Assembly (NCBI RefSeq): GCF_024211255.1
Contig: NZ_JAMLDY010000014.1
Location: 28,585-92,584 of the forward strand
Length of the DNA: 64,000 nt
Direction of reading: 5' to 3'
Source of the DNA: Sphingomonas liriopis
GTDB taxonomy: Bacteria; Pseudomonadota; Alphaproteobacteria; Sphingomonadales; Sphingomonadaceae
Shown here in pieces: positions 38,021 to 50,515 of the stretch. The notes beneath the pieces were generated by a model. It did not search any database, was not told the DNA's origin, and was given only the letters and a program-made list of their open reading frames with translations. Both the position numbers and the translations under genes were made by a program. Positions within the stretch are counted from its first letter, which is position 1, and the number at the start of each line of letters is the position of its first letter.

Positions 38021-38974
38021 ATGACCCTCGCGCTCGATATCTTCCGTGCCTTAGCCGATGCCACGCGGCTGCGCATCTTCTCGTTGCTGCGCACGATGGA
38101 GCTGTCGGTGGGCGAGCTCGCGCAGGTGCTCGGCCAGAGCCAGCCGCGGGTCAGCCGGCATGTGAAGATCCTGTGCGATGCGGGCCTCGCCGAACGGCGC
38201 AAGGAGGGCAGCTGGGTCTTCGTCGCGCTCGGCAAGGCGGCGGCGACCGGGCCGGTCGCGGTGGCGATCGACCAGTGGCAGAAGAGCGAGCCCGATCACT
38301 GGGCGGTGGCCGATGCCGCGCGGCTCGCCGCGGTACGCGCCGATCGCGCGGCGAGCGCGGCGCAATGGTTCGAAGGCCATGCCGACGAATGGGACGCGAT
38401 CCGGTCGCTCCATATCGCCGAGAGCGAGGTCGAGGCGGCGATGGCCGGCGTGCTCGGCGACGGGCCGCTCGGGCATCTGATCGACATCGGCACCGGCACC
38501 GGCCGGATGCTCGAGCTGTTCGGCGGACAGGCGGACAGCGCGCTCGGCATCGACCGATCGTCGGAGATGCTGCGGCTGGCGCGCGCCAAGCTGCACGACC
38601 GCGCCAATACCGAATTGCGGCAGGCGGACCTGTATGCGCTCCCCATGACGGACGGCGCGGCGGACGTCGCGATCCTGCACCACGTCCTCCATTTCGCCCA
38701 GCAGCCGGGTGCCGCGATCGCGGAAGCCGCGCGCGTGCTGGGACCGGGCGGGCGGTTGCTGATCGTCGACTTCGCGCCGCACGACCGCGAGGATCTGCGC
38801 ACGCGCGACGCGCATACCCGGCTGGGTTTCGCGGACGAGCAGATCGCGGGCTGGTTCGGCAATGCCGGGCTCGTCCCGGCGCGAACGGAGACGCTCGAGG
38901 GCGGCGAATTGACGGTGACATTGTGGCTCGGACGCAAATCCGGTGCGAGCCTGCGTGAGGTGAAAGCGGCATGA
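38021..38974 (+). CDS. sahR: ArsR-type regulator fused to a methyltransferase domain (SahR-like)
   Basis: 317 residues. Residues 1-75 are an ArsR winged helix (LADATRLRIFSLL, QPRVSRHVKIL). Residues 110-300 form a Rossmann methyltransferase domain with LIDIGTGTGRML (about 153-164) and QADLYALP. This fusion is the architecture of SahR, which senses S-adenosylhomocysteine and controls the methionine cycle in proteobacteria. The gene directly precedes metF (ATGA overlap) and metH. The operator is the 22-base palindrome just upstream. It could instead be a generic ArsR-methyltransferase, but the context favours SahR. Confidence 0.82.
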   Translation: MTLALDIFRALADATRLRIFSLLRTMELSVGELAQVLGQSQPRVSRHVKILCDAGLAERRKEGSWVFVALGKAAATGPVAVAIDQWQKSEPDHWAVADAARLAAVRADRAASAAQWFEGHADEWDAIRSLHIAESEVEAAMAGVLGDGPLGHLIDIGTGTGRMLELFGGQADSALGIDRSSEMLRLARAKLHDRANTELRQADLYALPMTDGAADVAILHHVLHFAQQPGAAIAEAARVLGPGGRLLIVDFAPHDREDLRTRDAHTRLGFADEQIAGWFGNAGLVPARTETLEGGELTVTLWLGRKSGASLREVKAA

Positions 38975-39912
38975 CGATTTCGGTGAATCAGCTCGAAGAG
39001 GCGCAGATCGCCTTGAAGGCGCCGCTCTATGCGGACGTGGCGGGCGACCTGGACGTGTCGTTCGAGTTCTTCCCGCCCAAGACCGAGAAGATGGAGGAGC
39101 AGCTGTGGGACGCGGTGCGGACGCTGGAGCCGCTCGGCCCCAGCTTCGTGTCGGTGACCTATGGCGCGGGTGGGTCGACCCGCGAGCGGACGCATGCGAC
39201 GGTGGCGCGCATCCAGCGCGAGACGTCGCTGGCCGCGGCGGCGCATCTGACCTGCGTCGAGGCGACGAAGGCGGAGATCGACCAGGTTGCGCAAGGATAT
39301 TGGGCGGCGGGCGTGCGGCATATCGTCGCGCTGCGCGGCGATCCGCCCGCCGCAGGCGCGAAGTTCGTCAGCCACCCGGGCGGCTACGAGAATGCCGCGG
39401 CGCTGGTCGCTGGCCTCAAGCGCCTGCACCCGTTCGAGATTTCGGTCGCGGCCTATCCCGAATGCCACCCCGATTCGCCAGACATGGCGGCGGACATCGA
39501 CAATCTGAAAGCGAAGTTCGACGCCGGCGCGACGCGCGCGATCACGCAATTCTTCCACGAGCCGGAGACGTTCTTCCGCTATCGCGACCGGATCGCGGCG
39601 GCGGGGATTACTGCGGAGATCGTGCCGGGGATCATGCCGGTGACCAACTTCGCCAGCGTCGTGCGGATGAGCGCGATGTGCGGGACGGACGTGCCGGCGT
39701 GGATGGCGCGGCTGTTCGACGGGCTGGAGGATCATCCGGCGGCGCGGCAGCTGATCGCGGCGACCTTGGCGGCGGAGCTCAGCCGCAAGCTGTACGCGGG
39801 CGGGGTGAAGTCGCTGCATTTCTACACGCTCAACCGCGCGGAGCTGGCGTTTGCGATCTGCCACCTGCTGGGGGTGCGGTCGAAGCCGGCGGCCGCGGTG
39901 GCGGCGGCGTGA
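38971..39912 (+). CDS. metF: 5,10-methylenetetrahydrofolate reductase
   Basis: 313 residues with the MetF barrel. Glu32 lies in VSFEFFPPKTEKMEEQLW, the catalytic acid segment. LRGDPP (121-126) and YPECHPD bind flavin and folate. It reduces methylenetetrahydrofolate to methyltetrahydrofolate, the methyl donor for methionine synthase. It overlaps the regulator's stop and is followed by the split metH genes, so the unit supplies and consumes methyltetrahydrofolate. Confidence 0.93.
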   Translation: MTISVNQLEEAQIALKAPLYADVAGDLDVSFEFFPPKTEKMEEQLWDAVRTLEPLGPSFVSVTYGAGGSTRERTHATVARIQRETSLAAAAHLTCVEATKAEIDQVAQGYWAAGVRHIVALRGDPPAAGAKFVSHPGGYENAAALVAGLKRLHPFEISVAAYPECHPDSPDMAADIDNLKAKFDAGATRAITQFFHEPETFFRYRDRIAAAGITAEIVPGIMPVTNFASVVRMSAMCGTDVPAWMARLFDGLEDHPAARQLIAATLAAELSRKLYAGGVKSLHFYTLNRAELAFAICHLLGVRSKPAAAVAAA

Positions 39913-39914
39913 CG

Positions 39915-40017
39915 CTCCCCTCCCGCTTGCGGGAGGGGCTGGGGGAGGGCCTGTCCCCAGCGTTTCGGTATCCTGACAGGCCCTCCCCCGACCCCTCCCG
40001 CAAGCGGGAGGGGGGAG
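39915..40017. repeat. Paired palindrome, CTCCCGCTTGCGGGAG type
   Basis: Facing arms of about 43 bases, each containing CTCCCGC-TTGCGGGAGGGG and a GGGGGAGGGCCTGTC extension, loop about 15 bases. It lies between metF and metH1 on the same strand, so it may partly attenuate metH expression. Confidence 0.8.
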
Positions 40018-40026
40018 TTAGTGACA

Positions 40027-41073
40027 ATGACCACACGCGACACATTCCTCGGCGAAGCCGCCAAGCGCATCCTCATCACAGACGGCGCGTTCGGGACCGA
40101 GATCCAGAACTGGAAGCTGTCGGAAGACGATTATGCCGGCAGCCTCGGCCTGACCCACGACCAGAAGGGCAACAACGACATCCTCGCGCTGACCAAGCCG
40201 GAGGTGCCGGAGTCGATCCATCGCGCCTATTTCGAGGCGGGGGCGGACATCGCCGAGACCAATACCTTCTCCGCCAACCGGATCAGCCAGGCCGATTACG
40301 GTGCCGAGCATCTGGTGCGCGAGATCAACGTCGAGAGCGCAAAGATGGCGCGCCGCCTCGCCGACGAGTTCCAGGCCAAGGATGGCCGGCCGCGCTTCGT
40401 CGCCGGGGCGATCGGGCCGACCAACAAGACGCTGTCGCTGAGCCCGGACGTCAACGATCCCGGCTATCGCGAGATCGACTTCGACTATCTGAAGGACGTG
40501 TACCGCGAGCAGATCGATGCCCTGGTCGAGGGCGGCGCGGACTTCATCCTGATCGAGACGGTGTTCGATACGCTCAACGCCAAGGCGGGGATCATGGCGG
40601 CGCTCGAAGCGGGCGACGCGCTGGGGCGCGACCTGCCGATCATGATGTCGATGACGCTGACCGATCTGTCGGGGCGCAACCTGTCGGGCCATACCGTCGA
40701 GGCGTTCTGGCATGCGGTGCGCCATGCGCGACCGCTGACGATCGGGCTCAACTGTTCGTTCGGTGCGGAGCAGCTGCGCCCGCATGTGAAGACGCTGAGC
40801 GAGATCTGCGACACGCTCATCATGATCTATCCGAACGCCGGCCTGCCCAACGAGCTGGGTGCGTATGACGAGGCGCCGGCGACGACCGCGGGGCTGGTCG
40901 GCGAGTGGGCGCAGGCGGGGCAGGTCAACGTGCTCGGCGGCTGTTGCGGGTCGACGCCGGCACATATCGCGGCGATCGCCGAGATGGCGCAGGGCGTGAC
41001 GCCGCGGCCGGTGCCGGTGGCGCCGGTGCGGACGCGGCTGGCGGGGCTGGAGCCGTTTACGATGGCGGCGTGA
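40027..41073 (+). CDS. metH: Methionine synthase, homocysteine-binding subunit
   Basis: 348 residues from ATG 40027; GTG 40021 is an alternative. This is the N-terminal homocysteine methyltransferase barrel of MetH as a separate gene, with the zinc-binding cysteines Cys243 (LNCSF), Cys306 and Cys307 (GGCCGS). The rest of the enzyme is encoded 138 bases downstream. Splitting MetH into two polypeptides is established in several alphaproteobacteria. It binds zinc-activated homocysteine and must dock on the larger B12-carrying subunit. Confidence 0.92.
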   Translation: MTTRDTFLGEAAKRILITDGAFGTEIQNWKLSEDDYAGSLGLTHDQKGNNDILALTKPEVPESIHRAYFEAGADIAETNTFSANRISQADYGAEHLVREINVESAKMARRLADEFQAKDGRPRFVAGAIGPTNKTLSLSPDVNDPGYREIDFDYLKDVYREQIDALVEGGADFILIETVFDTLNAKAGIMAALEAGDALGRDLPIMMSMTLTDLSGRNLSGHTVEAFWHAVRHARPLTIGLNCSFGAEQLRPHVKTLSEICDTLIMIYPNAGLPNELGAYDEAPATTAGLVGEWAQAGQVNVLGGCCGSTPAHIAAIAEMAQGVTPRPVPVAPVRTRLAGLEPFTMAA

Positions 41074-41079
41074 CGTTGA

Positions 41080-41197
41080 TAGCCCTCTCCCCGGTGGGGA
41101 GAGGGTTGGGTGAGGGGAAGGGGTCTCACCGAGACCGGCCTCTCGATGAGACACAGCCCCTCTCCCAACCCTCTCCCCGGAGGGGAGAGGGCTTTTA
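41080..41197. repeat. Paired palindrome, CCCTCTCCCC type
   Basis: AGCCCTCTCCCCGGTGGGGAGAGGG faces a second copy across a 50-base loop; GAGAGGGC followed by four T resembles a terminator. It separates the two metH genes. Confidence 0.75.
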
Positions 41198-41210
41198 GTA
41201 GAAAAGACCC

Positions 41211-43883
<2,673 letters not shown>

Positions 43884-43940
43884 CCGGCATCTTGCCGTTG
43901 TCACCCTCGCGCGGGCGAGAATGACAACGGCAACGGCGTA

Positions 43941-45149
43941 TCAGAATCCCCGCTGCTTCAACCCCGGCAGGCGCCGCAGCATCGGTGCGACGGCCGGCAT
44001 CGTCAGCATCGTGCTCGCCACCGCCATCAGCAGCAACGCGGTGAAGGTCTCGTTGGTGATGATCTTCTTGTCCAAGAGGATGTTGACGAAGATGATCATG
44101 ATGAGCGCTTTGGTCTGGAGCAGCCAGCCGATCGCCTTCGCATCGCCCTTCGGCCATTTGAGGATGCGGCCGGCGAGGTGCACGCCGCCGAGCTTGCCGC
44201 CGACCGACGCGGCGAGCAGCAGCGCGGCGACCGCGAACACCGATGCACCGCCGACGCCCCATTGCGTCTTGAGGCCGGTCGACAGGAAGAACACCGGCAT
44301 CACCGCGAGCAGCACGGTCTGACGGAAGCGGTCCATCCGCTCCTCGCCGAACCAGTGCGCGTCGAGCACCGCGCCCGCCAGGAACGCGCCGACCATGAAG
44401 TGCAGCCCCGCCCAGTCCGCCGCGAACCCGCACAGCGCCAGCCAGATCAGCCCGACGTACCAGCGGTCGTCCTCGCCGAGTGCGCGCAGCAGGCGGCGCA
44501 CCGCCCAGGTGGCGACGGCGAAACCGATCAGGAAGCCGCCCTGCCGCCCGACCCGCTCCCAGTCGAGCAGGATCAGCGCGAGCACGCCCCAGATCGCGAT
44601 ATCGTCGAGGCTGGCGTAGCGCAGCACGCGCTGACCGAGGGGCTCGCGCAGGATGTCGAGCTTTTCCATCAGCAGCACGAGGATGGGAAGCGCGGTGACT
44701 GCGCAGGCCATGCCTATGCCGAGCACGACCTGCCACGCCGCACCCTCCGGCCCGCGCCAGCCGGGGAAGCGCAGCATGACCAGCGCGGCGAGACTCCCTG
44801 CGACCAAGGGCACGCCGAGCGCGAGGCCGGCGGCGACGCCGGTCTCGCGCCGCCGCTTCCACGCCTCGCCGATGTCGAGTTCGAGGCCGGCGACCCAGAC
44901 GAACAGCATCACCGCCCACCACGCGATGCCGTTAAGCGCGCCCAGGGTCGCAGGCGTGAAGACGAAGGCGTAATAATCGGGGAAGATCGCGCCGAGGATG
45001 CCCGGCCCCAGCAGGATGCCGCCGATGATCTGCACGACGACGAGCGACGCCCAATAGTCGGTGCGTGCGACCCGCCAGACGAGCCATGGCAGCGTGAAGA
45101 TGATGAGGATCGCGAGGAGGAACACCTCCGTCGCCGACATCGCGTGCAT
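43941..45149 (-). CDS. Cation:proton antiporter, CPA2/Kef type
   Basis: 402 residues with about twelve hydrophobic helices. The pattern FVWVAGLELDIGEAWKRR and YASLDDIAIWGVLALI match the Na+/H+ exchanger fold, with the Asp-Asp of LDDIAIW at the ion site. No C-terminal nucleotide-binding (TrkA) domain, so it is shorter than KefB/KefC. GGGGGGG precedes ATG 45149. Ion selectivity (K+ or Na+) is not predictable. Convergent with metH. Confidence 0.82.
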   Translation of the reverse strand: MHAMSATEVFLLAILIIFTLPWLVWRVARTDYWASLVVVQIIGGILLGPGILGAIFPDYYAFVFTPATLGALNGIAWWAVMLFVWVAGLELDIGEAWKRRRETGVAAGLALGVPLVAGSLAALVMLRFPGWRGPEGAAWQVVLGIGMACAVTALPILVLLMEKLDILREPLGQRVLRYASLDDIAIWGVLALILLDWERVGRQGGFLIGFAVATWAVRRLLRALGEDDRWYVGLIWLALCGFAADWAGLHFMVGAFLAGAVLDAHWFGEERMDRFRQTVLLAVMPVFFLSTGLKTQWGVGGASVFAVAALLLAASVGGKLGGVHLAGRILKWPKGDAKAIGWLLQTKALIMIIFVNILLDKKIITNETFTALLLMAVASTMLTMPAVAPMLRRLPGLKQRGF

Positions 45150-45347
45150 GGTCGTCCCCCCCCTGGCGCCTCTCGTTACGTGCCCCCCGGCGCGCGCTGT
45201 GACGTGCGTCTAACCGGAGTAACGCGCGCGTCGCAATGCCCCGCTCCGGGACAGGTGGCTAGGGGAGTAACCCGATCGCCGGCGGGCGGGCGGCATTAAC
45301 CGCGAATCCGGCTGGCATCGCGCGTATCGGCAGGCGCAGACGGGGGC

Positions 45348-46277
45348 ATGACCCGTGCGCTCCTCGCCCTCGCCCTCGCCCTGTTCGCCGCTCCCGCCTT
45401 TGCCGAGGTGCCCGGGCCGTTCATCGTCGTCGAGACGGGACGGCGCTTCGCCAACCTGCAGCAGGCGGTGTCGTCGATCCGCATGGGGACGGCGACGATC
45501 CTTATCGCGCCGGGCGTCTATCGCCAGTGCGCGGTGCAGCAGGGCGGGCGGATCACCTTCAAGGCCGAGCAGCCCGGCACCGCGATCTTCGAGAAGGAGA
45601 CGTGCGAGGACAAGGCGGCGCTGGTGCTGCGCGGGCAGGGGGCGGTGGTCGATGGCCTCGTCTTCCGGGGCTACAGCGTGTCGGACGGCAATGGCGCCGG
45701 GATCCGCGCGGAGATGGGCGATCTGACCGTCACCGATTCGATGTTCCTCGACAGCCAGGAGGGCATCCTGGGCGGCGAGCCGACGGGGCAGCGGATCACG
45801 ATCGACCGGTCGACCTTTTCAGGGCTGGGCCAGTGCGACGAAGCGGTCAATTGCTCGCACTCGATCTACCTCGGCAACAAGGGGCAGGTGACGATCACCA
45901 ATTCGCGCTTCGAACGCGGGACCGGCGGGCATTACGTCAAGCTGCGCGTGCCGAACGTGACGATCACCGACAACAGTTTCGACGATACCGCGGGGCGGAA
46001 GACCAATTACATGATCGATTTGTCCGAAGGCGCACGCGGGCTGATCGCGCGCAACACCTTCGTGCAGGGGCGGGCGAAGGAGAACGGCAGCGGGCTGATC
46101 GTCGTCGCGGCGGAGGCGAAGACCTATCCGTCGGCGGGGCTGCGCATCGAGGACAACGACGCGCGGATGGCACCGGGGGCGAGCGGCAACCCGGCGTTCG
46201 TCGCGGACCTCAGCCATGAGCGGCTGGCGGTGGGGGCGAACCGGCTGGCGGGGATGCGGTCGTTCGAGGTGCGTTGA
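45348..46277 (+). CDS. Exported right-handed beta-helix protein
   Basis: 309 residues with signal peptide about 1-19 (APAFAEV). The rest is a repeat-rich parallel beta-helix: successive units with aliphatic and Asn/Asp ladders (TVTDSMFLDS, ITIDRSTFSG, VTITNSRFERG, VTITDNSFDD). Such folds are found in pectate lyases, epimerases and adhesins; no lyase catalytic motif is evident. Cysteines are scattered. It stands alone upstream of long repeats. Confidence 0.72.
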   Translation: MTRALLALALALFAAPAFAEVPGPFIVVETGRRFANLQQAVSSIRMGTATILIAPGVYRQCAVQQGGRITFKAEQPGTAIFEKETCEDKAALVLRGQGAVVDGLVFRGYSVSDGNGAGIRAEMGDLTVTDSMFLDSQEGILGGEPTGQRITIDRSTFSGLGQCDEAVNCSHSIYLGNKGQVTITNSRFERGTGGHYVKLRVPNVTITDNSFDDTAGRKTNYMIDLSEGARGLIARNTFVQGRAKENGSGLIVVAAEAKTYPSAGLRIEDNDARMAPGASGNPAFVADLSHERLAVGANRLAGMRSFEVR

Positions 46278-46301
46278 GGTTCACGCGAAGGCGCAAAGAA
46301 G

Positions 46302-46456
46302 GTGATTCACGCGGAGACGCGGAGACGCGGAGGTGTCGTATTCGGCGCCACCGGCGCCTTCGATCTTTGACGGCACGGCATGGACTGGCGTTGTTGTGGA
46401 AGCGCGGCGTTGCCGCGGGTACGACACCTCCGCGTCTCCGCGCCTCCGCGTGAACC
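46302..46456. repeat. Inverted repeat, CGCGGAGACGCGGAG type
   Basis: Left arm about 46302-46341 (GGTGATTCACGCGGAGACGC outward) and right arm 46420-46456 pair over about 36 bases. The arms also contain short tandem GAGACGCG units, and CTTCGCGT units follow to 46494. Confidence 0.75.
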
Positions 46457-46504
46457 AACCTTCTTTTTCTTCTTCGCGTCTTCGCGTCTTCGCGCGAAAA
46501 TCAT

Positions 46505-46690
46505 CTATCGATCGGCGAGCCGGTCCTGCCGCGCCGCTTTCACGATCACCGCCGACGACAGCAGGATCGACGACACCAACGCACCGATCGCGAGCAGGCC
46601 GCCGTTGGTGACGGTGACATCCGCGACGAGGCGCACGCGTTTGCCCGCCTTCAGGTGGAAACGGGCGTGTTGGGGTTCGGACAGGCTCAT
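46505..46690 (-). CDS. Small membrane protein
   Basis: 61 residues from ATG 46690. The N-terminus (MSLSEPQHARFHLKAGKRVR) is soluble and basic; one membrane helix follows (GGLLAIGALVSSILLSSAV). Similar short proteins occur in sphingomonads, but no function is known. Located just past the long repeat region and before the phosphatase gene. Confidence 0.55.
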   Translation of the reverse strand: MSLSEPQHARFHLKAGKRVRLVADVTVTNGGLLAIGALVSSILLSSAVIVKAARQDRLADR

Positions 46691-46743
46691 GACGAACGAA
46701 CGCCCGGATGGGACGTCGGTTCAGGTCAATCCGGCGTGCCGCC

Positions 46744-48396
46744 TTATCGCGCGCAGGTGTCGCCTGCCCCCGGATCGAGGTCGAGGCAGCGGCCGTCGAG
46801 GCCCTTGACCGGCAGGCCGATCGTCGCCGCCAGTGTGGGGACGATATCGACCGTTTCGACCGACAGCGGCTGTTCGAAGCCGGCCATCCCCTTGCGCCAG
46901 AACAGCATCGGCACGCGGCGGTCGTAATCCCATGGCGAGCCATGCGTTTCGACATAGGTGGTGCCGGGGGTGACCACCGATGTGACGCGCGGCTTCAGCA
47001 GGACGAGCAGGTCGCCGGAGCGCGCGGGGTCGAACGAGGCGCGCGCGCGCTCGATCAGCGTCCATGTCTCCGGCGGGGTGGTCGGCTTCGGCGTTGCGGC
47101 GATCTGCGCCGCGGTGAAGACCGTCTCGACGCGGGCGTCGGCGCGATATCGCCGAACCGCTTCGGCGACGACCCGTGCGCGCTGTGCCGGTGTCAGCGTG
47201 CGGGCGAGGAAGACGTCGCTGTCGAAGCCCGTCTTCGATTCCGCGCTGACCAGTACCGGTCCGGCGATGCCGAGCGCCGTACCGATCGCGGCGCCCATCG
47301 CATCTGCCTTCAGGCCGGCGGGAACGTGCGCCTCCATCGGCATCGCGCGCTGCAACTGGCGTTCGGTCATGTCGTGTGCGCCATGATCGGCGGTCAGCAC
47401 GACCTCGTAATCCACGCCCCACGCGTCGAGCGTGTCGAAGAAGCTGCCGAGCGTCGCGTCGAGCTGGGCCATCTGGATGCACATCTCGGCGCCCTGCGTG
47501 CCGTTGGCATGGCCGATATAATCGGTGGCGGAGGCGCCGATGGCGATGATGTCGGTGGTCGGCCCGCGGCCGAGCTTCATGTCCTGGATCAGCCCCGCCG
47601 CCAGCGCGAAGACGGCGGCGTCGAAGGGCGGCGAATAGCGGAACGCCTTCGTATCCCCCGCCGCGCGTTCGAACCGGCCGGTGCCGAGCGTCTGGTCGCC
47701 GACGACGATCGGACGCGACAGGCCGGTACAGAAACCGGGCAGCGGCAATGCGGTCTGCGGGCGGGCGATCAGCGCCGCAGTCGCGGCCTTGGCGCGGGTG
47801 ACCACCGCAGGTTCGGCGCGGCCGGCATAGGTGGCGAAGGTCTTGCCGTCCCACCACCACAGTTCATCGACCGTGTGCCCGCCCATCATCACCGCGGCGC
47901 GATCCTTGCCGGCGACGGAGACGACGCGGGTGGCGGGGCGTGCCGCCTTCATCATCTCGCCCAGTGTGGGCACCTTCAGATGCCGGTCGCTGACGGTGTA
48001 ATTATTGTGGTCCGAGCCGGGGACGGTCTCGTCCTCGGCGCAATAGACGTTCTTGTCGGGCCGGGCGACCGACTGGTCGATCCAGTTGTTGGCGATGATC
48101 CCGGTGTGGGCGGGGCGCATTCCGGTGAGGATCGTCGAATGGCCCGGGCATGTCTCGGTCGCGGCATGGCTCTGATAGCCCGAGGGGAAGACCGCGCCGG
48201 TCAGCAGCCGCGCGAAGCCGCCGGTGAAATGGTTGCGATATTGCTGGAACAGGTCCGCGGAGAATTGATCGACCGAGATCGCGACGATCAGCCGCGGCGG
48301 CGTGGTCGGCGCGACGGGGGCGGGGGCCGGTGCGGCCTGCTGCGCGGCGACGGGAGCGGCGGAGGCGAGCAGGGCGGCGGCGATCAGCGCTTTCAT
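46744..48396 (-). CDS. PhoK-like alkaline phosphatase family protein
   Basis: 550 residues from ATG 48396; signal peptide about 1-19 (PVAAQQ). It follows the PhoK/PafA layout: Asp43 in SVDQF, the Thr nucleophile in HAATETCPGHSTILTG (about 78-93), SATDYIGH, TADHGAHD and, near the C-terminus, YVETHGSPWDYDRRVPM with the final His. These residues bind two zinc ions. It hydrolyses phosphate monoesters in the periplasm or outside the cell. A known relative, PhoK from a sphingomonad, is a very active alkaline phosphatase. No Pho box was identified. Confidence 0.87.
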   Translation of the reverse strand: MKALIAAALLASAAPVAAQQAAPAPAPVAPTTPPRLIVAISVDQFSADLFQQYRNHFTGGFARLLTGAVFPSGYQSHAATETCPGHSTILTGMRPAHTGIIANNWIDQSVARPDKNVYCAEDETVPGSDHNNYTVSDRHLKVPTLGEMMKAARPATRVVSVAGKDRAAVMMGGHTVDELWWWDGKTFATYAGRAEPAVVTRAKAATAALIARPQTALPLPGFCTGLSRPIVVGDQTLGTGRFERAAGDTKAFRYSPPFDAAVFALAAGLIQDMKLGRGPTTDIIAIGASATDYIGHANGTQGAEMCIQMAQLDATLGSFFDTLDAWGVDYEVVLTADHGAHDMTERQLQRAMPMEAHVPAGLKADAMGAAIGTALGIAGPVLVSAESKTGFDSDVFLARTLTPAQRARVVAEAVRRYRADARVETVFTAAQIAATPKPTTPPETWTLIERARASFDPARSGDLLVLLKPRVTSVVTPGTTYVETHGSPWDYDRRVPMLFWRKGMAGFEQPLSVETVDIVPTLAATIGLPVKGLDGRCLDLDPGAGDTCAR

Positions 48397-48487
48397 CGGG
48401 AACACTCGTTTTACGGGGCCGGCACCGCTATGGCGACGGGTGATGAATCGGGCAACCAGGGTTGGGCGGCGTACCGCCGATGAAGCG

Positions 48488-50485
48488 ATGCGCGTGCTGT
48501 GTTGCGCGCTGATGACGCTGACGGCGATGCTGTGGGCGCTTCCTGCGCATGCGGACCTCGCGCCGGCGGACGGGCCAAAGCATCTGGCGATGCGGCTGGT
48601 GGCGGAGAGCGACAGCCCCCGCGCCGGGCAACCGGTGACGCTGGCGATCGACACGCGGCCGGCGCCGGGCTGGCACGGCTATTGGCGCAATCCGGGCGAT
48701 GCGGGGTTCGCGCCCTCCTTCGCATGGACCCTGCCGAAGGGGGCGGCGATCGCTGGCGAGCCGCAATGGCCTGTGCCGACGACGCTGCTGATCGCCGGGC
48801 TGATGAACTATGTGTACGAGACGCCCTATGCGCCGCTGGTGACGCTGCGGGTGCCGGCGGGGCTCGCCAAAGGCACGAAGCTGCCCGTGAAACTGGCGAT
48901 CAGCTATCTCGTCTGTACCAATGCGATCTGCGTGCCGGAGGCGCAGGACCTCAGCCTCGACCTGACCGTCGGTGACGGCGCGCCGTCGCACGGTGCGGAG
49001 TTCGACCGGTGGCGCAGCGCGATCCCCAAGCCGCTCGACGCGGCGGGGACGTATCAGGTCAAGGACGGCAAGCTCGTCATCGCGGTGCCGTTGCCGGCGG
49101 CGGCGACGGTGCAGGACGCCGCCTTTTTCCCGTTCGGGCCGGACATGGTGAAATATGCCGCGCCGCAGAGCGTGACGCGCGACGGCGACCGGCTGCTGAT
49201 CGCGACCGAGGGCGCGCCGAAGGGGCGGATCGAGGGGGTGCTGCGGATCGGGGCGAATCTGGGGCTGAGCATCCATGCGACCGCTGGGACGGTAGCGCAG
49301 GCGAGCGACCGCAGCGGCTGGGCGGCGGCGCTGCTCGCCTTCGCCGGGGCGGTGCTCGGCGGGCTGATCCTCAACGTCATGCCGTGCGTCTTCCCGATCC
49401 TCAGCCTCAAGGCGCTGCATCTGGCGCGCGGCGGCGAGGACGAGCGGGCGGCGCGGATCGATGCGCTGGGCTACATGCTCGGCGCGGTGCTGATGTGCGT
49501 CGCGCTCGGCGGGTTGATCCTGGCCTTGCGCGCGGGCGGGTCGGTGGTCGGCTGGGCGTTCCAGTTGCAGGACCCGCGGATCGTCGTGCTGCTGATCGCG
49601 CTGACCTTCGCGATCACGCTCAACCTCGCCGGGCGGTTCGAGGTGCCGGTGCCGCAATTCGCGTCGCACGGCGGCGCGGCGGGGTCGGTGGCGACGGGCG
49701 CGCTGGCGGCGTTCGTCGCGACGCCGTGTTCGGGTCCGTTCATGGGCGCGGCGCTGGGGGCGGCGCTGGTACTGCCGTGGCCGGCGGCGCTGGCGGTGTT
49801 CGCGGGACTCGGGCTGGGGCTGGCGCTGCCGTTCCTAGCGATCGGCTTCGTGCCGGCGTTGCGGCGGCGGTTGCCGAGGCCGGGGCTGTGGATGGAGCGG
49901 CTCCGGCGCGTGCTGGCGGTGCCGATGGCGCTCACGGTATGCGCGCTGCTGTGGCTGGCGTGGCGGCAGGCGGGGACGATGGGGCTGGCGATCGGCGTGG
50001 CGACGATGGTCGTCACCGGCGTCGTGCTGAGCCTCGGCGGGCAGCGGCAGAAGCGCGGGGAAGGTTTCGGCTGGGTCGTCGCGGCGGCGGCGCTGGTGGT
50101 GCCGGCGGGGCTGGCGGCGGCGCTGACCGGTGGCGCGGCGAAGCCGGCCGCGGTCGGCGGCGATGCGTTCAGCGAGGCGCGGCTGGCGGCGCTGCGCAAG
50201 GAGGGGCGGCCGGTGTTCGCCTATTTCACCGCCGACTGGTGCCTGTCGTGCAAGGTCAACGAGGCCTCGTCGATCGACACCGCCGCGACGCGGGCGGCGT
50301 TCGCGAAGAACAAGGTCGCGGTGCTGGTCGGCGACTGGACCGATGGCGATCCGGCGCTTGGGCGGTTCATCCAGGCGCATAACCGGGCGGGGGTACCGTT
50401 GTATCTGTACTATGCGCCGGGGGCCGCGGGGCCGCGGGTGTTGCCGCAGGTGCTGACGCCGGGGATGCTGGCGGCGCTACGCTAA
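48488..50485 (+). CDS. DsbD-family thiol:disulphide transporter with thioredoxin domain
   Basis: 665 residues from ATG 48488 (MRVLCCALMTLTAML); ATG 48443 is an alternative. Signal peptide, then a periplasmic DsbD-N-like domain with a Cys pair in CTNAICVPEA. Eight or so membrane helices carry the redox Cys of NVMPCVFP (about 299) and ATPCSGPF (about 414). A C-terminal thioredoxin-like domain has WCLSC (about 585-589). Electrons pass from cytoplasmic thioredoxin through the membrane to periplasmic disulphides. It is closest in layout to ScsB/DsbD variants. Divergent from the phosphatase gene. Confidence 0.86.
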   Translation: MRVLCCALMTLTAMLWALPAHADLAPADGPKHLAMRLVAESDSPRAGQPVTLAIDTRPAPGWHGYWRNPGDAGFAPSFAWTLPKGAAIAGEPQWPVPTTLLIAGLMNYVYETPYAPLVTLRVPAGLAKGTKLPVKLAISYLVCTNAICVPEAQDLSLDLTVGDGAPSHGAEFDRWRSAIPKPLDAAGTYQVKDGKLVIAVPLPAAATVQDAAFFPFGPDMVKYAAPQSVTRDGDRLLIATEGAPKGRIEGVLRIGANLGLSIHATAGTVAQASDRSGWAAALLAFAGAVLGGLILNVMPCVFPILSLKALHLARGGEDERAARIDALGYMLGAVLMCVALGGLILALRAGGSVVGWAFQLQDPRIVVLLIALTFAITLNLAGRFEVPVPQFASHGGAAGSVATGALAAFVATPCSGPFMGAALGAALVLPWPAALAVFAGLGLGLALPFLAIGFVPALRRRLPRPGLWMERLRRVLAVPMALTVCALLWLAWRQAGTMGLAIGVATMVVTGVVLSLGGQRQKRGEGFGWVVAAAALVVPAGLAAALTGGAAKPAAVGGDAFSEARLAALRKEGRPVFAYFTADWCLSCKVNEASSIDTAATRAAFAKNKVAVLVGDWTDGDPALGRFIQAHNRAGVPLYLYYAPGAAGPRVLPQVLTPGMLAALR

Positions 50486-50515
50486 TCTAGGGTTATCGCT
50501 CGCCCAGCCACCCCC